Assembly (NCBI GenBank): GCA_024400425.1
Contig: JAKSMV010000001.1
Coordinates: 1-64,000, forward strand
Length of the DNA: 64,000 nucleotides
Direction: 5' to 3'
Source: Bacteroidales bacterium
Lineage (GTDB): Bacteria > Bacteroidota > Bacteroidia > Bacteroidales > F082
The position numbers were made by a program, and so were the translations under genes. The notes beneath the pieces were generated by a model. The model was given only the letters and a program-made list of their open reading frames with translations. It had not been told where the DNA came from and did not search any database. Below are positions 53,140 through 62,126 of this stretch, piece by piece; positions within the stretch are counted from its first letter, which is position 1; the number at the start of each line of letters is the position of its first letter.

Positions 53140-54789
53140 ATGAAACGCATTTTTAGTTTTCTTTTAATTGTATGCCCATTGTTTTCATACTCACAGGTTC
53201 GCATCGATTGGCAGCAGTGCTACGGGAGCATGAGTTGTGATTATGCGAGTCGCATTGCAAAGAAGGAAGGTGGATATTGGGTAACTGGACGAGTTGGTGC
53301 CACTAGTGGTATGGTGTCTATTCCTACCGAATGTCATTCGTGGGTTCTTGACATTGATGAAACGGGAAACTTAAAGAATGAAATTGAACTCGGCAATTAT
53401 GCCAGAAATTGTGAAGATTTTTTTTATAATCTTGATGGGTATTCATATTATGCTTTAGGGCTTTCTCCCAATGAATTGGGGAAAGAACAGTTAGGAATAA
53501 AAAAGATTAATGCTAATGGGGACGTACTATGGGAAACAATGGTAGGTGATAAGAATAAGAGTTTTTGGGCCTACACAGTGGGAGTTTGTACATTTGACGG
53601 AGGTGTGATAGCATCAACAGCCACTCAGTGGTCGGGAGGGGATATCGGCAACTATTATGGACAAGATGATGCTTGGGTGGTGAAAATCAACAGTCAAGGA
53701 GACCTTGAATGGGAAACTACCTTAGGTACTGAAAAAACAGAGAGACCAAACAGTATTACTCTGGCTTCTGATGGAGGTTGTTATGTGTGCATGAACGGGA
53801 ATCCTGGTTATATGGGTTCCATACCGGTTTGCCAAATACCGACGACAGATGAATACGATGTTCTTTTATCCAAATTAGATACTAATGGCAATCTGCTGTG
53901 GCATCGTTGTTATGGAGGTTCAAGTTGGGATTCGCTTTGGGATGTGTTAGAGCTTTCAGATGGTTACCTTTTGGTGTGCTACACCGAATCGGACGATAGG
54001 GATGTAGAAGGTGCAGGTTATCATTTAGGCTATTATAATAACTTGCCTTATATGGGCCGAACGACAGACACATGGCTCATCCGCACTGATACGGACGGCA
54101 ACATCATTTGGAGCCGCTGTTATGGCGGAACGGGTGATGAGTACCCCACTAAGGCCTTCCAGAACGAAGATGGAGGTTTCACGGTCTTCGGAACTACAGC
54201 CTCCATCGACGGCGATGCACAAAGCGCACAGAATCTGCACTGGTCATGGCAAGAATATGTTTATTCAAAGTTATGGGTGTTCCGTACAGATGCTAATGGC
54301 AATATTATGTGGGAAAGGGCAATAGGAACAAAAATGTCAAGAGATATGTATTTAGACGATGTGGTGAAGCTCAGCGATACGGAATACACCATCCTTGCCA
54401 CGGCCCATCCGCCAGCGGAAGGCTATGAAGGCGATTTCAGCTGCACCAACTGGGACAACCGCCTGTGCGGCTACGATTCCTACTGGGTCCTCCACATCAC
54501 CGACATCTTCAACTACGACGACCCGACGGGCATAGAGGAACAGCCCAAAGTGGTGCCCTTTACGGCTAAGGTGTATCCTAACCCCACAAGCAACTACCTT
54601 GTGGTCAATGGGGAGAAGTTGCAAAGTGCCGATGTTTACAGTTTGTTAGGCGAGCTTGTCGCCTCCAAGCTGGGCGAAAATGTAGCCAACATCACCATAG
54701 ACATGAACGAACTGCCAGCGGGAGTCTATTTTGTCAAAGTGAGGGATACGGAGGGAAGGATGTGCGTGCAGAAAATCGTCAAGCGATGA
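53140..54789 (+). CDS. T9SS-sorted beta-propeller-like surface protein
   Basis: 549 residues. Signal peptide (FSFLLIVCPLFSYSQ), then repeated units of about 50-90 residues: VRIDWQQCYGSMSCDYA, WVVKINSQGDLEWETTLG, LSKLDTNGNLLWHRCYGGSS and LIRTDTDGNIIWSRCYGGTG, typical of bladed propellers with a D-x-x-G-x-x-x-W turn. The C-terminus is a type A sorting domain (VYPNPTSNYLVVNGEKLQSA ... LPAGVYFVKV). No catalytic motif is visible, so binding or scaffolding is likelier. It lies 68 bp after the caspase-fold gene and overlaps the following lipoprotein gene by 4 bp. Confidence 0.8.
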   Translation: MKRIFSFLLIVCPLFSYSQVRIDWQQCYGSMSCDYASRIAKKEGGYWVTGRVGATSGMVSIPTECHSWVLDIDETGNLKNEIELGNYARNCEDFFYNLDGYSYYALGLSPNELGKEQLGIKKINANGDVLWETMVGDKNKSFWAYTVGVCTFDGGVIASTATQWSGGDIGNYYGQDDAWVVKINSQGDLEWETTLGTEKTERPNSITLASDGGCYVCMNGNPGYMGSIPVCQIPTTDEYDVLLSKLDTNGNLLWHRCYGGSSWDSLWDVLELSDGYLLVCYTESDDRDVEGAGYHLGYYNNLPYMGRTTDTWLIRTDTDGNIIWSRCYGGTGDEYPTKAFQNEDGGFTVFGTTASIDGDAQSAQNLHWSWQEYVYSKLWVFRTDANGNIMWERAIGTKMSRDMYLDDVVKLSDTEYTILATAHPPAEGYEGDFSCTNWDNRLCGYDSYWVLHITDIFNYDDPTGIEEQPKVVPFTAKVYPNPTSNYLVVNGEKLQSADVYSLLGELVASKLGENVANITIDMNELPAGVYFVKVRDTEGRMCVQKIVKR

Positions 54790-55010
54790 AAAAGACAGCA
54801 ATCAAGCTTACCCTTTCGGCAGCAGCGGCGGCCACCGCCGCCCTGCTGCTGGCAGGATGCCAGGAAGAGAACCGCAAGCAGCCTTCCGCACCGAAGGAGG
54901 CGGAAATCCAAATTCCGGCTCCAATAGACACGGCGGCAATGGACGAGGAGCATCGCTTTCAGATACGGCTGATCAAGTCCACGCACTCGAATACATACAC
55001 GGAAAAGTAG
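54786..55010 (+). CDS. Small lipoprotein of unknown function
   Basis: 74 residues. An Ala-rich signal (LTLSAAAAATAALLLAGC) gives a lipobox LAGC, followed by a short polar chain without recognisable fold. The ATG overlaps the stop of the propeller gene (ATGA), so it is translated with it. The TAG stop is part of the half repeat GTAGAGACGTTGCGTGGC, the third gene in the window to end that way, so the original C-terminus may have been altered by repeat insertion. Confidence 0.65.
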   Translation: MKKTAIKLTLSAAAAATAALLLAGCQEENRKQPSAPKEAEIQIPAPIDTAAMDEEHRFQIRLIKSTHSNTYTEK

Positions 55011-55026
55011 AGACGTTGCGTGGCAA
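55007..55026 (+). repeat. Half palindromic repeat at a stop codon
   Basis: GTAGAGACGTTGCGTGGCAA. The inverted arm is missing; the TAG at 55008-55010 is the stop of the small lipoprotein gene. Confidence 0.55.
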
Positions 55027-55031
55027 ATCAA

Positions 55032-55730
55032 TCAATTTCCTGCGCAAGCCGCCGTGGCGGCGCTGATTTTGATGCCTGGAATGTTCTCGAATTTGTGTGC
55101 GCACGATTCCAAAGTGGCACCTGTGGTGAGCACGTCGTCAACGATAAGGATGTGTTTTCCTTCGAGAAGCGCTCCGTTTTGGAGCTGGAAGATGTCTTTC
55201 ACGTTTTGGTAGCGTTCTTCCTTCGATTTCTTGGTCTGGGTGGCCGTATTTACGGTGCGGACGAGGAACTTTTCGCCAATGGGGATGCCAGTGACCTCTG
55301 AGATGCCACGGGCTATCATCATGCTTTGGTTGTAGCCGCGTTTCTTCTCGCGTTTGGGGTGGAGTGGAACTGGAATCAGATAGTCGATGCCTTGGAAAAG
55401 CGGTGCATCTTTGATGGATTCACCGATTTGTTGCCCCAAGAAGATGCCGGCTTCCTTGTTTCCCTTATATTTCAGCTGATGGATAAGGTGTTGCACCTTG
55501 CCTTGTTTCGAGAAGAAGAAGCAGGAAGTGACAGCATGAAACTGCACACGGCCATAGAAATTCTGTGCCGATGGATTGTCGGCATTCAGTTCATAGCCTG
55601 TCTTTGGCAATAGGTAACGGCATTTGAGGCACACGGTTTCCTCGTCCTTGAGCAGCGGTTCGCCGCAGGCGGCACACACCCGTGGGTAAAACAGGTTGAC
55701 GATACATTCTATCCATTCGCGAAAAGTCAT
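55032..55730 (-). CDS. comF: ComF-family phosphoribosyltransferase-like protein
   Basis: 232 residues from ATG 55730; a start at 55748 (MGKLNA) would overlap the upstream gene by 13 bp. N-terminal four-Cys zinc motif (CAACGEP ... CLKCRY), then a type I PRTase domain with the PRPP loop HILIVDDVLTTGAT. Also LIPVPLHPKREKKRGYNQS, the ComF signature. ComF is a cytoplasmic factor for import of ssDNA in competent bacteria; in Bacteroidota its role is not settled. It lies directly behind the carboxypeptidase-like-domain gene, likely one operon. Confidence 0.9.
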   Translation of the reverse strand: MTFREWIECIVNLFYPRVCAACGEPLLKDEETVCLKCRYLLPKTGYELNADNPSAQNFYGRVQFHAVTSCFFFSKQGKVQHLIHQLKYKGNKEAGIFLGQQIGESIKDAPLFQGIDYLIPVPLHPKREKKRGYNQSMMIARGISEVTGIPIGEKFLVRTVNTATQTKKSKEERYQNVKDIFQLQNGALLEGKHILIVDDVLTTGATLESCAHKFENIPGIKISAATAACAGN

Positions 55731-55735
55731 GGCAT

Positions 55736-56515
55736 TCAGTTTTCCCAAGGCATTCTGATGTATTTCTTTCTCTCTTCGTCCATCCTGCGCCGTTTTTCTT
55801 GTGGCGAGAGTTGTTCCTCTTTGTTTTCGGCTGCTTCGTCGAGTTCGTAAATCTTATAGTCGATGGAATAGTCGAGCGAGTCGGGGAGGAGTTCGTCGGT
55901 GCGGCCTTGTTCCTTCAGCACTTCGTTGAACATGCGACGGTTACGGAGCAGCCGTGCTTGGCGGCGAGCCGACTTGTTGAACTTGTCGTAAAGATACTGG
56001 ATGGGACTGCCTGTGACGGTAGGCATGCCGTTGCCTTTGAGTTTCGGGTGGCGCACCCAATAGTCGTTCAGTTCGTCGTTGAGTCGTTGTATCTCGCGTG
56101 GAGTGGGTAAGGTGGGCATCTCGATGACCATCTGCTTGAAGGTCTCGTAATCGTAGAAAGGCTTGACAACCACCTCTTTTAATGTAATGGTGTCGCGTTC
56201 GAGACGTATCATGATCGGGTCGCTGTCTGCCATGGTGGAGTCGATGGGGATGAGCCTCCGGGCAAATCCGATGCAACTCACCCAAAGCGTGTCGATTTTC
56301 TTGGCCGAGATGAAGAACTCACCTTCGCGGTTCGAGATGGTGCCGCAGTGGGCCATCTTGCTGATGACATGGGTGTTGCGTACGGGCAGCAGGCTGTCGG
56401 TGGTCATGACGTAGCCAAACACATGGATGCGGTCGCTATACAATGCATCTTCGCCTTGGGCGAAGGCTCCAAGGCTTATCAAGAAAAGTAGCGATATCAG
56501 GATTATGCGTTTCAC
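55736..56515 (-). CDS. Secreted protein with carboxypeptidase-like regulatory domain
   Basis: 259 residues. Signal peptide (IILISLLFLISLGAFAQG), then a CarboxypepD_reg-like beta-sandwich (RIHVFGYVMTTDSLLPVRNT, SNREGEFFISAKKIDTLWVS, CIGFARRLIPI). The C-terminal half is basic and helical (KLKGNGMPTVTGSPIQYLYD, RRQARLLRNRRMFNEVLKEQ), ending in a charged tail. It lacks plug and barrel, so it is not a TonB receptor. This architecture is widespread in Bacteroidales, without a known role; location is probably periplasmic. Followed at 5 bp by comF. Confidence 0.75.
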   Translation of the reverse strand: MKRIILISLLFLISLGAFAQGEDALYSDRIHVFGYVMTTDSLLPVRNTHVISKMAHCGTISNREGEFFISAKKIDTLWVSCIGFARRLIPIDSTMADSDPIMIRLERDTITLKEVVVKPFYDYETFKQMVIEMPTLPTPREIQRLNDELNDYWVRHPKLKGNGMPTVTGSPIQYLYDKFNKSARRQARLLRNRRMFNEVLKEQGRTDELLPDSLDYSIDYKIYELDEAAENKEEQLSPQEKRRRMDEERKKYIRMPWEN

Positions 56516-56621
56516 TCGTCGATATTAGGATGCGAAAATACTACAAAAGCCTTAACGCAAGAAATTCTTTTTTATTTTTTTGCTAGCCGTAAATCGATGC
56601 GCGAGAAAACGGTGGATGAAT

Positions 56622-57155
56622 TCACTGGTTCAACGACTTCAGCACTTTTTTCGCCTTGCTTCTCAACCCTGCTGATGCGTAATCCATGATGGTGCTGATG
56701 ATGATTGCGACTTCTTGCGAAAGGTCAGGTTCGAGTTGGCAGAAATGTTCCAAGATGGAGAGTGCATTGGAGCGCGTACCTGGCGCATACGATTCGGAAG
56801 TCACGATTCCGATGCAACGGTCGTAGAGCTCAAAATGAGCGCGTTTCTCATCGTTATCCGAGATTTCGAACAAGGCGTTTGCAACAAACAGTAGATTTCG
56901 CAAGATGCGTTCGTCTTGATATTGCATGGCGGCATCGTAGCAAGTGTCGCGATACGGGAAAATGACCGAAACATCCTTTTTGGCCACATGCATCAAGGCC
57001 CATCCAACGTTTTTCAGATAGTTTTCCGAGCAGCCTTGAAGCCCTTTCAGCAGGTCGCCAATCTCGTTCTCGTGCATTATCAGGTATTCGCTGACGGCTG
57101 TTATATCATTGATTACTAAATTATTATTTAATATCTCGGTAAGTTTTTGGTTCAT
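56622..57155 (-). CDS. Hypothetical all-helical (HEAT-like) protein
   Basis: 177 residues, no signal peptide. The sequence is a run of amphipathic helices in pairs (LLKGLQGCSENYLKNVGWAL, ERILRNLLFVANALFEIS, TRSNALSILEHFCQLEPDLS, LRSKAKKVLKSLNQ), suggesting a short HEAT/ARM-type solenoid. No family recognised. It lies 39 bp downstream of the AAA/DUF4143 ATPase gene on the same strand and could be its partner (inference). A poorly structured 106 bp gap separates it from the next gene. Confidence 0.65.
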   Translation of the reverse strand: MNQKLTEILNNNLVINDITAVSEYLIMHENEIGDLLKGLQGCSENYLKNVGWALMHVAKKDVSVIFPYRDTCYDAAMQYQDERILRNLLFVANALFEISDNDEKRAHFELYDRCIGIVTSESYAPGTRSNALSILEHFCQLEPDLSQEVAIIISTIMDYASAGLRSKAKKVLKSLNQ

Positions 57156-57194
57156 TGGTTTTGCTTTTTTTTATCATTGTAATCCATTTTGGAA

Positions 57195-58322
57195 TTATTC
57201 TGTCAGCAAATACTCATAGAAGTTTTCTCTATTAATGGTTTTGATGGTGGTATTTGGATAGGCGTTGAGAAAGGTTTGGCTCATTTTCGCTTTTTTTTGT
57301 GGATTCCATTTGAACTCGTATGCCGTAAAATGTCCGTCTTTTTCTTCAATGTAATCAATTTCCTGCTGCTGAGTTGTACGCCAAAAATAGGTGTTTACAT
57401 AGTCTTGCTCATAATGTCGTTTTTTCCTCAATTCGCTGATTATCCAGTTTTCCCATAAGGCTCCGACATCGTTTCTTGTGTCAATATCAGAAAAATTGCT
57501 AATCAGTGCATTCCGTATTCCGTTGTCATGAAAATAAACTTTTCTACTCATTTTCAATTCGTTACGCATGTTTCTACTTAACGACGGCAAGCGAAATATG
57601 ACTTGAGTTTGTTCCAAAAGCGTAATGTATTTTTCAACCGTGTTTTTGTCTAACTCGACGAGTGTGCCGAGTTCGTTCAACGAGACTTCGCTGCCAACTT
57701 GGAAAGCCAGTGCTTGCAAAAGCCTAACTAGTTTATCAGGCTTCCTTATCCGTTCCCATTCCAAAATATCCTTATATAAATAACTGTTTGTCAATTGCAT
57801 AAGTATCTCTCTTTCATCACCAGGATTATTGACGACATCGGGATAGGAACCATATACCAGTCGCAACGGAAGATGTCGGATTTCATCGAAAGTACCATTA
57901 TGGTTTGCCAATTCGCCAAACGACAATGGAAATAAAGTGTATTCCCATTTTCGTCCTGTCAATGGTTCGTTGATTTTGTTTGCCAAATCGAAAGAAGAAC
58001 TGCCAGTGAGAATTAGTTGAACATCGACGAAGTTGTCCGTCACGAGTTTCATTTTCAGTCCAATGTTCTCTATTCGTTGTGCCTCGTCGATGACCAAGGT
58101 CTTGTTCTTTCCCAACAGACTCTTTAATTTCATGGTAGAAACATTTTGTAGCAATGTCCTGACTTCAATATCGTCACCATTCAGCCAAATAAGGCTGTCC
58201 ATACCTTTCACGAGGTTTTTCAGCAATGTAGTTTTCCCTACTTGGCGGGCTCCAATCAAAACAATAGCCTTCCCTTTGAATAGCTTCTCGGCTATTAGTT
58301 TGTCTAAACTTCTTTCAATCAT
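57195..58322 (-). CDS. AAA ATPase with DUF4143 domain
   Basis: 375 residues. Walker A GARQVGKTTLL at about residues 24-34, Walker B TLVIDEAQR, sensor-like LILTGSSSFDLANK, a winged-helix-like middle (VSLNELGTLVELDKNTVEKY) and a C-terminal DUF4143 domain with a nuclease-like core (LWENWIISELRKK, then EIDYIEEKDGHFTAYEFKWN). Such proteins are common in anaerobes, often mobile and linked to stress or defence, but lack a defined function. The PD-(D/E)xK-like residues EID...E-x-K are visible. The promoter region has two operator-like palindromes, indicating tight regulation. Confidence 0.88.
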   Translation of the reverse strand: MIERSLDKLIAEKLFKGKAIVLIGARQVGKTTLLKNLVKGMDSLIWLNGDDIEVRTLLQNVSTMKLKSLLGKNKTLVIDEAQRIENIGLKMKLVTDNFVDVQLILTGSSSFDLANKINEPLTGRKWEYTLFPLSFGELANHNGTFDEIRHLPLRLVYGSYPDVVNNPGDEREILMQLTNSYLYKDILEWERIRKPDKLVRLLQALAFQVGSEVSLNELGTLVELDKNTVEKYITLLEQTQVIFRLPSLSRNMRNELKMSRKVYFHDNGIRNALISNFSDIDTRNDVGALWENWIISELRKKRHYEQDYVNTYFWRTTQQQEIDYIEEKDGHFTAYEFKWNPQKKAKMSQTFLNAYPNTTIKTINRENFYEYLLTE

Positions 58323-58342
58323 AGAATTTGTATTTTATGCTG

Positions 58343-58350
58343 CAAAAATA
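58343..58350 (-). promoter_or_regulatory. -7 box TATTTTTG of the AAA/DUF4143 gene
   Basis: CAAAAATA on the plus strand, 20 bases upstream of the ATG. Confidence 0.6.
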
Positions 58351-58355
58351 CAAAA

Positions 58356-58377
58356 TTTGGTGATTCTATTCACTAAA
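58356..58377. promoter_or_regulatory. Operator-like palindrome 1 (TTTGGTGA...TCACTAAA)
   Basis: Arms TTTGGTGA and TCACTAAA with a 6-base spacer and one mismatch. It overlaps the expected -33 region of the AAA/DUF4143 promoter. Confidence 0.55.
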
Positions 58378-58390
58378 TATTATAATTTTC

Positions 58391-58406
58391 GGTGAATTTG
58401 TTCACC
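58391..58406. promoter_or_regulatory. Operator-like palindrome 2 (GGTGAA...TTCACC)
   Basis: Perfect arms GGTGAA and TTCACC with a 4-base spacer, flanked by TTTT and AAAA. Its centre is about 32 bp (three helical turns) from palindrome 1. Confidence 0.55.
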
Positions 58407-58462
58407 AAAATTAAGGTTTTTAGAAATGGAAATTATGACAGCGAAGATAGAGAAAAAAGCCG

Positions 58463-58470
58463 TATCTTTG
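58463..58470 (+). promoter_or_regulatory. -7 box TATCTTTG of the gldF operon
   Basis: CGTATCTTTGCCC, 20 bases before the gldF ATG, divergent from the AAA/DUF4143 promoter. Confidence 0.6.
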
Positions 58471-58490
58471 CCCCCTTAAATCATTTGTGT

Positions 58491-59222
58491 ATGTACGCAC
58501 TTTACAAGAAAGAGATAAGCAACTTCCTCAGTTCGCTGATAGGCATCATGGTCATCGTGGTGTTCTTGCTCATTACTGGGTTGTTTTTGTGGGTTTTCCA
58601 AAGCGATTTCAATGTTTTGGACTATGGCTATGCCAATTTGGACAGCCTCTTCATCCTTGCTCCGTGGGTGTTTCTTTTCCTCGTTCCTGCCGTTACGATG
58701 CGCAGCTTTGCCGAGGAGAACCGCACGGGAACCATCGAGATGCTGGTCACCAAGCCTTTGTCGGATTGGCAAATCATCGGGGCGAAGTTCCTCGCAGGCG
58801 TTACCTTGGTGATTTTGGCCCTCATCCCAACCTTCATCTACTATTTTTCGGTCTATCGTTTGGGCCTGCCTGTGGGCAACCTCGATAGCGGTGGTATTTG
58901 GGGCTCCTACATCGGCCTTTTCTTGTTGAGCGCTGGCTTCGTGAGCATCGGCATCTTTTGCAGTTCGCTGACCAACAACCAGATTCTGGCTTTCATCATC
59001 TCGGTTTTCCTCTGTGGATTTCTCTATATCGGCTTCGAATTCATCTATTCGCTTTCGCTTTTCGGCAGTGTCGATTTGTTCATCCAGCAGTTGGGAATGA
59101 ACGCACATTATGGTTCGTTGAGCCGCGGCGTGATTGATACGCGCGACGTGCTGTATTTCCTCAGCGTGATAGTGGTTTTCTTGAGTGCAACGAAATTGGT
59201 TCTTGCGAGCCGCAAATGGTAA
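58491..59222 (+). CDS. gldF: Gliding-motility ABC transporter permease GldF
   Basis: 243 residues with six transmembrane helices of the ABC-2 type. Typical sequence: MYALYKKEISNFLSSLIG, a TMRSFAEENRTGTIEMLVTK loop, PLSDWQIIGAKFLAG, and a last helix before LVLASRKW. GldF and GldG form an ABC-type complex required for gliding in Flavobacterium; in non-gliding Bacteroidales the role is unclear. The ATPase GldA is not encoded in the window. ATG 58491 begins the conserved protein. gldG follows after 11 bp. Confidence 0.9.
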   Translation: MYALYKKEISNFLSSLIGIMVIVVFLLITGLFLWVFQSDFNVLDYGYANLDSLFILAPWVFLFLVPAVTMRSFAEENRTGTIEMLVTKPLSDWQIIGAKFLAGVTLVILALIPTFIYYFSVYRLGLPVGNLDSGGIWGSYIGLFLLSAGFVSIGIFCSSLTNNQILAFIISVFLCGFLYIGFEFIYSLSLFGSVDLFIQQLGMNAHYGSLSRGVIDTRDVLYFLSVIVVFLSATKLVLASRKW

Positions 59223-59233
59223 GGAGGTAGGAA

Positions 59234-60985
59234 ATGGAAAACAAACGTAAGAATCTGAAAAAGAATCAAATCGTCACTTTCCTCGTCACGGTTGTCATCG
59301 TGGTGGTGGTGAATGTGATTGGAAATTATCTGTTTACCCGTTTCGACCTTACGAGCGAAAAACGTTACACCTTGTCGCCAACGACGAAGGAAATCCTCAA
59401 CGGCCTTGATGACTATGTCTATTTCAAGGTCTATCTCGAAGGCGATTTTCCGGCTGGCTTCAAGAAGTTGCGTCGCGAGACCAAGGAGATGCTCGACGAG
59501 TTTCGTGCCTATTCGAAATACATCGACTACGAATTCATCAATCCGGCTGAAAGTGCCGATGCCGCTGAGCGTAACGAGACTTACAAGCTGCTTTATCAAT
59601 CAGGTCTGAACCCGACGGAGATGGTGATTCGTAATAGCGATGGCTCGTCGAAGCAGATGGTGATTTGGCCCGGAACCTTGGTGAGTTATCGCAACAACAC
59701 AGAGATTGCCATCGATTTGCTGGAGAACCAACTGGGCCAGTCGTCGGAAGAAGCGCTGAATGCCTCGATGCAGAACCTCGAGTTTCGCCTTATCGATGCG
59801 GTGAAGAAGGTGACTCGCTTGCAAAAGCCTCAAATTGCCTTCATCGAAGGCCATGGTGAACTGGACGAACAAGACGTTTATGATATCACGCAGACTTTGA
59901 AGCAAAACTATGTCGTCACCCGTGGCGAGATTGGCGAAAAGACCAACGCACTCTTAAGCCGTACCGATTATAACTCACAAGGTGACGTGAAGGCTTATCC
60001 TGCATTTGATGCCATCATCTTTGCAAAGCCAACCGAGCCATTTAGCGAAAAGGAAAAGTTCCTCATCGACCAATATATCATGCATGGTGGAAAGGTGCTT
60101 TGGCTCGTTGAACCTGTCTATGCCAACATGGACAGTCTCCAGAGCCAGGAATCGACCATTGGTGTGGAGATGGACCTCAATTTGGACGACATGCTGTTCA
60201 AATATGGTGTTCGCCTCAATCGCAACTTGCTCATGGATTTGACTTGCGCCGCATTGCCTGTCCGCACGGGTCAGGTGGCCGGACAAGCCCAACTGGAATA
60301 CTATCGTTGGTTCTATTTCCCGTTGTTGCAGGCTGCATCCAATCATCCTATGGTGCGCAACATGAACTCCATCAAGGCTGATTTCGTCAGCTCCATCGAT
60401 GCAACCACATCGGCTAATGGCATTAGCCAAATACCGTTGCTTAAGACTTCGGATTACACCAAAGTGTCGGGAGCTCCAGTGTTCATCACTTTGGCAATGC
60501 TTCGTCAGCAGCCCGACAAGCGTATGTTCCCGCAAAAGGGTCAGAATGTGGCTTACCTGCTGAAAGGCAGCTTCGAGTCGCTCTACGCCAACCGTCTGCC
60601 ACAGGAAATCATCGACAGCGAAGAGATGGATTTCATGGAAGAAAGTGTGCCGACGGCTATGATTGTCGTTGCCGATGGCGACATCATTCGCAACCAGATC
60701 GATGTGAAACGCAAGGCCCCATTGCCTTTGGGCTATGACCAATACACGGGCAACACCTACGCCAACAAGGAGTTTATCGAGAATTGCATCAGTTACCTTG
60801 TCGATGGCGAAGGCTTGATTGATATCCGCTCGCGCGAGTTGAAAGTGCGTTTGCTTGATACTACAAAAATCGCACAGCAACGTGTCAAGTGGCAGATTAT
60901 CAATACTTTGATTCCTATTGCCTTGATTATCGCTTTAGGATTTGTTATGGCTATCATTAGAAAGAAAAAATACAGCAAGAAATGA
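59234..60985 (+). CDS. gldG: Gliding-motility ABC transporter component GldG
   Basis: 583 residues. N-terminal transmembrane helix (IVTFLVTVVIVVVVNVIGNY), a TRFDLTSEKRYTLSPTTKEI segment typical of GldG, a large periplasmic domain and a second helix at the C-terminus (LIPIALIIALGFVMAII) with a basic end. The middle contains IAFIEGHGELDEQDVYDIT, as in other GldG/ABC_transp_aux proteins. Stop overlaps the DUF4340 start by 4 bp. Works with GldF. Confidence 0.92.
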   Translation: MENKRKNLKKNQIVTFLVTVVIVVVVNVIGNYLFTRFDLTSEKRYTLSPTTKEILNGLDDYVYFKVYLEGDFPAGFKKLRRETKEMLDEFRAYSKYIDYEFINPAESADAAERNETYKLLYQSGLNPTEMVIRNSDGSSKQMVIWPGTLVSYRNNTEIAIDLLENQLGQSSEEALNASMQNLEFRLIDAVKKVTRLQKPQIAFIEGHGELDEQDVYDITQTLKQNYVVTRGEIGEKTNALLSRTDYNSQGDVKAYPAFDAIIFAKPTEPFSEKEKFLIDQYIMHGGKVLWLVEPVYANMDSLQSQESTIGVEMDLNLDDMLFKYGVRLNRNLLMDLTCAALPVRTGQVAGQAQLEYYRWFYFPLLQAASNHPMVRNMNSIKADFVSSIDATTSANGISQIPLLKTSDYTKVSGAPVFITLAMLRQQPDKRMFPQKGQNVAYLLKGSFESLYANRLPQEIIDSEEMDFMEESVPTAMIVVADGDIIRNQIDVKRKAPLPLGYDQYTGNTYANKEFIENCISYLVDGEGLIDIRSRELKVRLLDTTKIAQQRVKWQIINTLIPIALIIALGFVMAIIRKKKYSKK

Positions 60986-62103
60986 AGAATAATCGTTTAA
61001 CTATTATCATCGCCGCAGTGCTTGTGGTCATTGCAGGCGTTCTGATTTGGAACAATCGCTACTTATCGACCATTCAAGGTGAGTCGTCTGATTTTATGGT
61101 TTGGGATACGGCTACGGTCACTAAAGTTTATCTGGCCGACCGTCAGGAACACGAATCGCTGCTCGAACGCCAACCTGAAGGTTGGGTTGTGAATGGCACT
61201 TTCAAGGCTCATCCAAAACAGATAAATTTCTTACTTTCGACGCTTTATAAAATCCGTGTCAGAATGCCCGTGTCGAAGGCAAGTCACGATAACATCGTCA
61301 AGCAACTTACGGTGAGAAGTACGAAGGTGGAAGTCTATCAGAATGAACCTCGTATCAACCTTTTCAATAAGGTGAAGCTGTTCTATCACGAGAAGCGTAC
61401 AAAGGTGTTTTATGTTGGCGATGCCAGCAAGGACAACAGCGGCTCGTTTATGCTGAAAGAAGGCTCCGACAAGGCTTACATTGTCTATATTCCAGGTTTC
61501 CGTGGCTTTGTTTCGACACGCTTTACGGCTAACCCCAACGACTGGCGCGACCATGTTGTCTTCAATTCAACTCTGGCCGACATCCAATCGGTTTCCGTTG
61601 AGTTTGGCGCCGATCCACAACTTGGTTTCCGCATCGACAATGTTGGCAAGCACCAATATAAGATGACGCGTTTGGCTGACAATACCGAACTGCCTATCGA
61701 TACCTTGAAGGTTGTCAACTTCTTGTCGTCATTCAGCGATTTGCGTTTCGAGTCCATCTATAACGACGTCTTGCCTCAGCAGCGCATCGATTCCATCGTC
61801 AATTCTCCTTATCTCCACTTCATTACCTTAAATACCAAGGATGGCAAGTCGGTCCAGATGAAGACTTTCATAAGACGTACTCAGGACAAAGAGGGCTTGG
61901 ACACACCTGACGATTTCCCTGGCCCGGAAGATATGCCTGTTGACCCAATCGACCACGACCGCTTGTATGCCTTGATTAACGAGGGACGCGATTTTGTCGG
62001 TATTCAATACTACATCTTCGACAAGATTTTCAAGGATGTGAATTACTATCAGGCTGGCAATCCGCTTCAATACGAAATCGACCATTATCAAATCCTGAAT
62101 TGA
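60982..62103 (+). CDS. DUF4340 membrane-anchored protein of the GldFG operon
   Basis: 373 residues. One N-terminal transmembrane helix (LTIIIAAVLVVIAGVLIW), then a repeated alpha/beta DUF4340 domain (VYLADRQEHESLLERQPEGW, TKVFYVGDASKDNSGSFMLK, GFRGFVSTRFTANPNDWRDH). DUF4340 proteins are regularly encoded next to GldG-like ABC components, which fits the 4 bp overlap here. Probably an extracytoplasmic partner of the GldF/G complex. No activity is known. Confidence 0.82.
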   Translation: MKNNRLTIIIAAVLVVIAGVLIWNNRYLSTIQGESSDFMVWDTATVTKVYLADRQEHESLLERQPEGWVVNGTFKAHPKQINFLLSTLYKIRVRMPVSKASHDNIVKQLTVRSTKVEVYQNEPRINLFNKVKLFYHEKRTKVFYVGDASKDNSGSFMLKEGSDKAYIVYIPGFRGFVSTRFTANPNDWRDHVVFNSTLADIQSVSVEFGADPQLGFRIDNVGKHQYKMTRLADNTELPIDTLKVVNFLSSFSDLRFESIYNDVLPQQRIDSIVNSPYLHFITLNTKDGKSVQMKTFIRRTQDKEGLDTPDDFPGPEDMPVDPIDHDRLYALINEGRDFVGIQYYIFDKIFKDVNYYQAGNPLQYEIDHYQILN

Positions 62104-62126
62104 GTGCCTGAAAAGGCTGCAACGTC

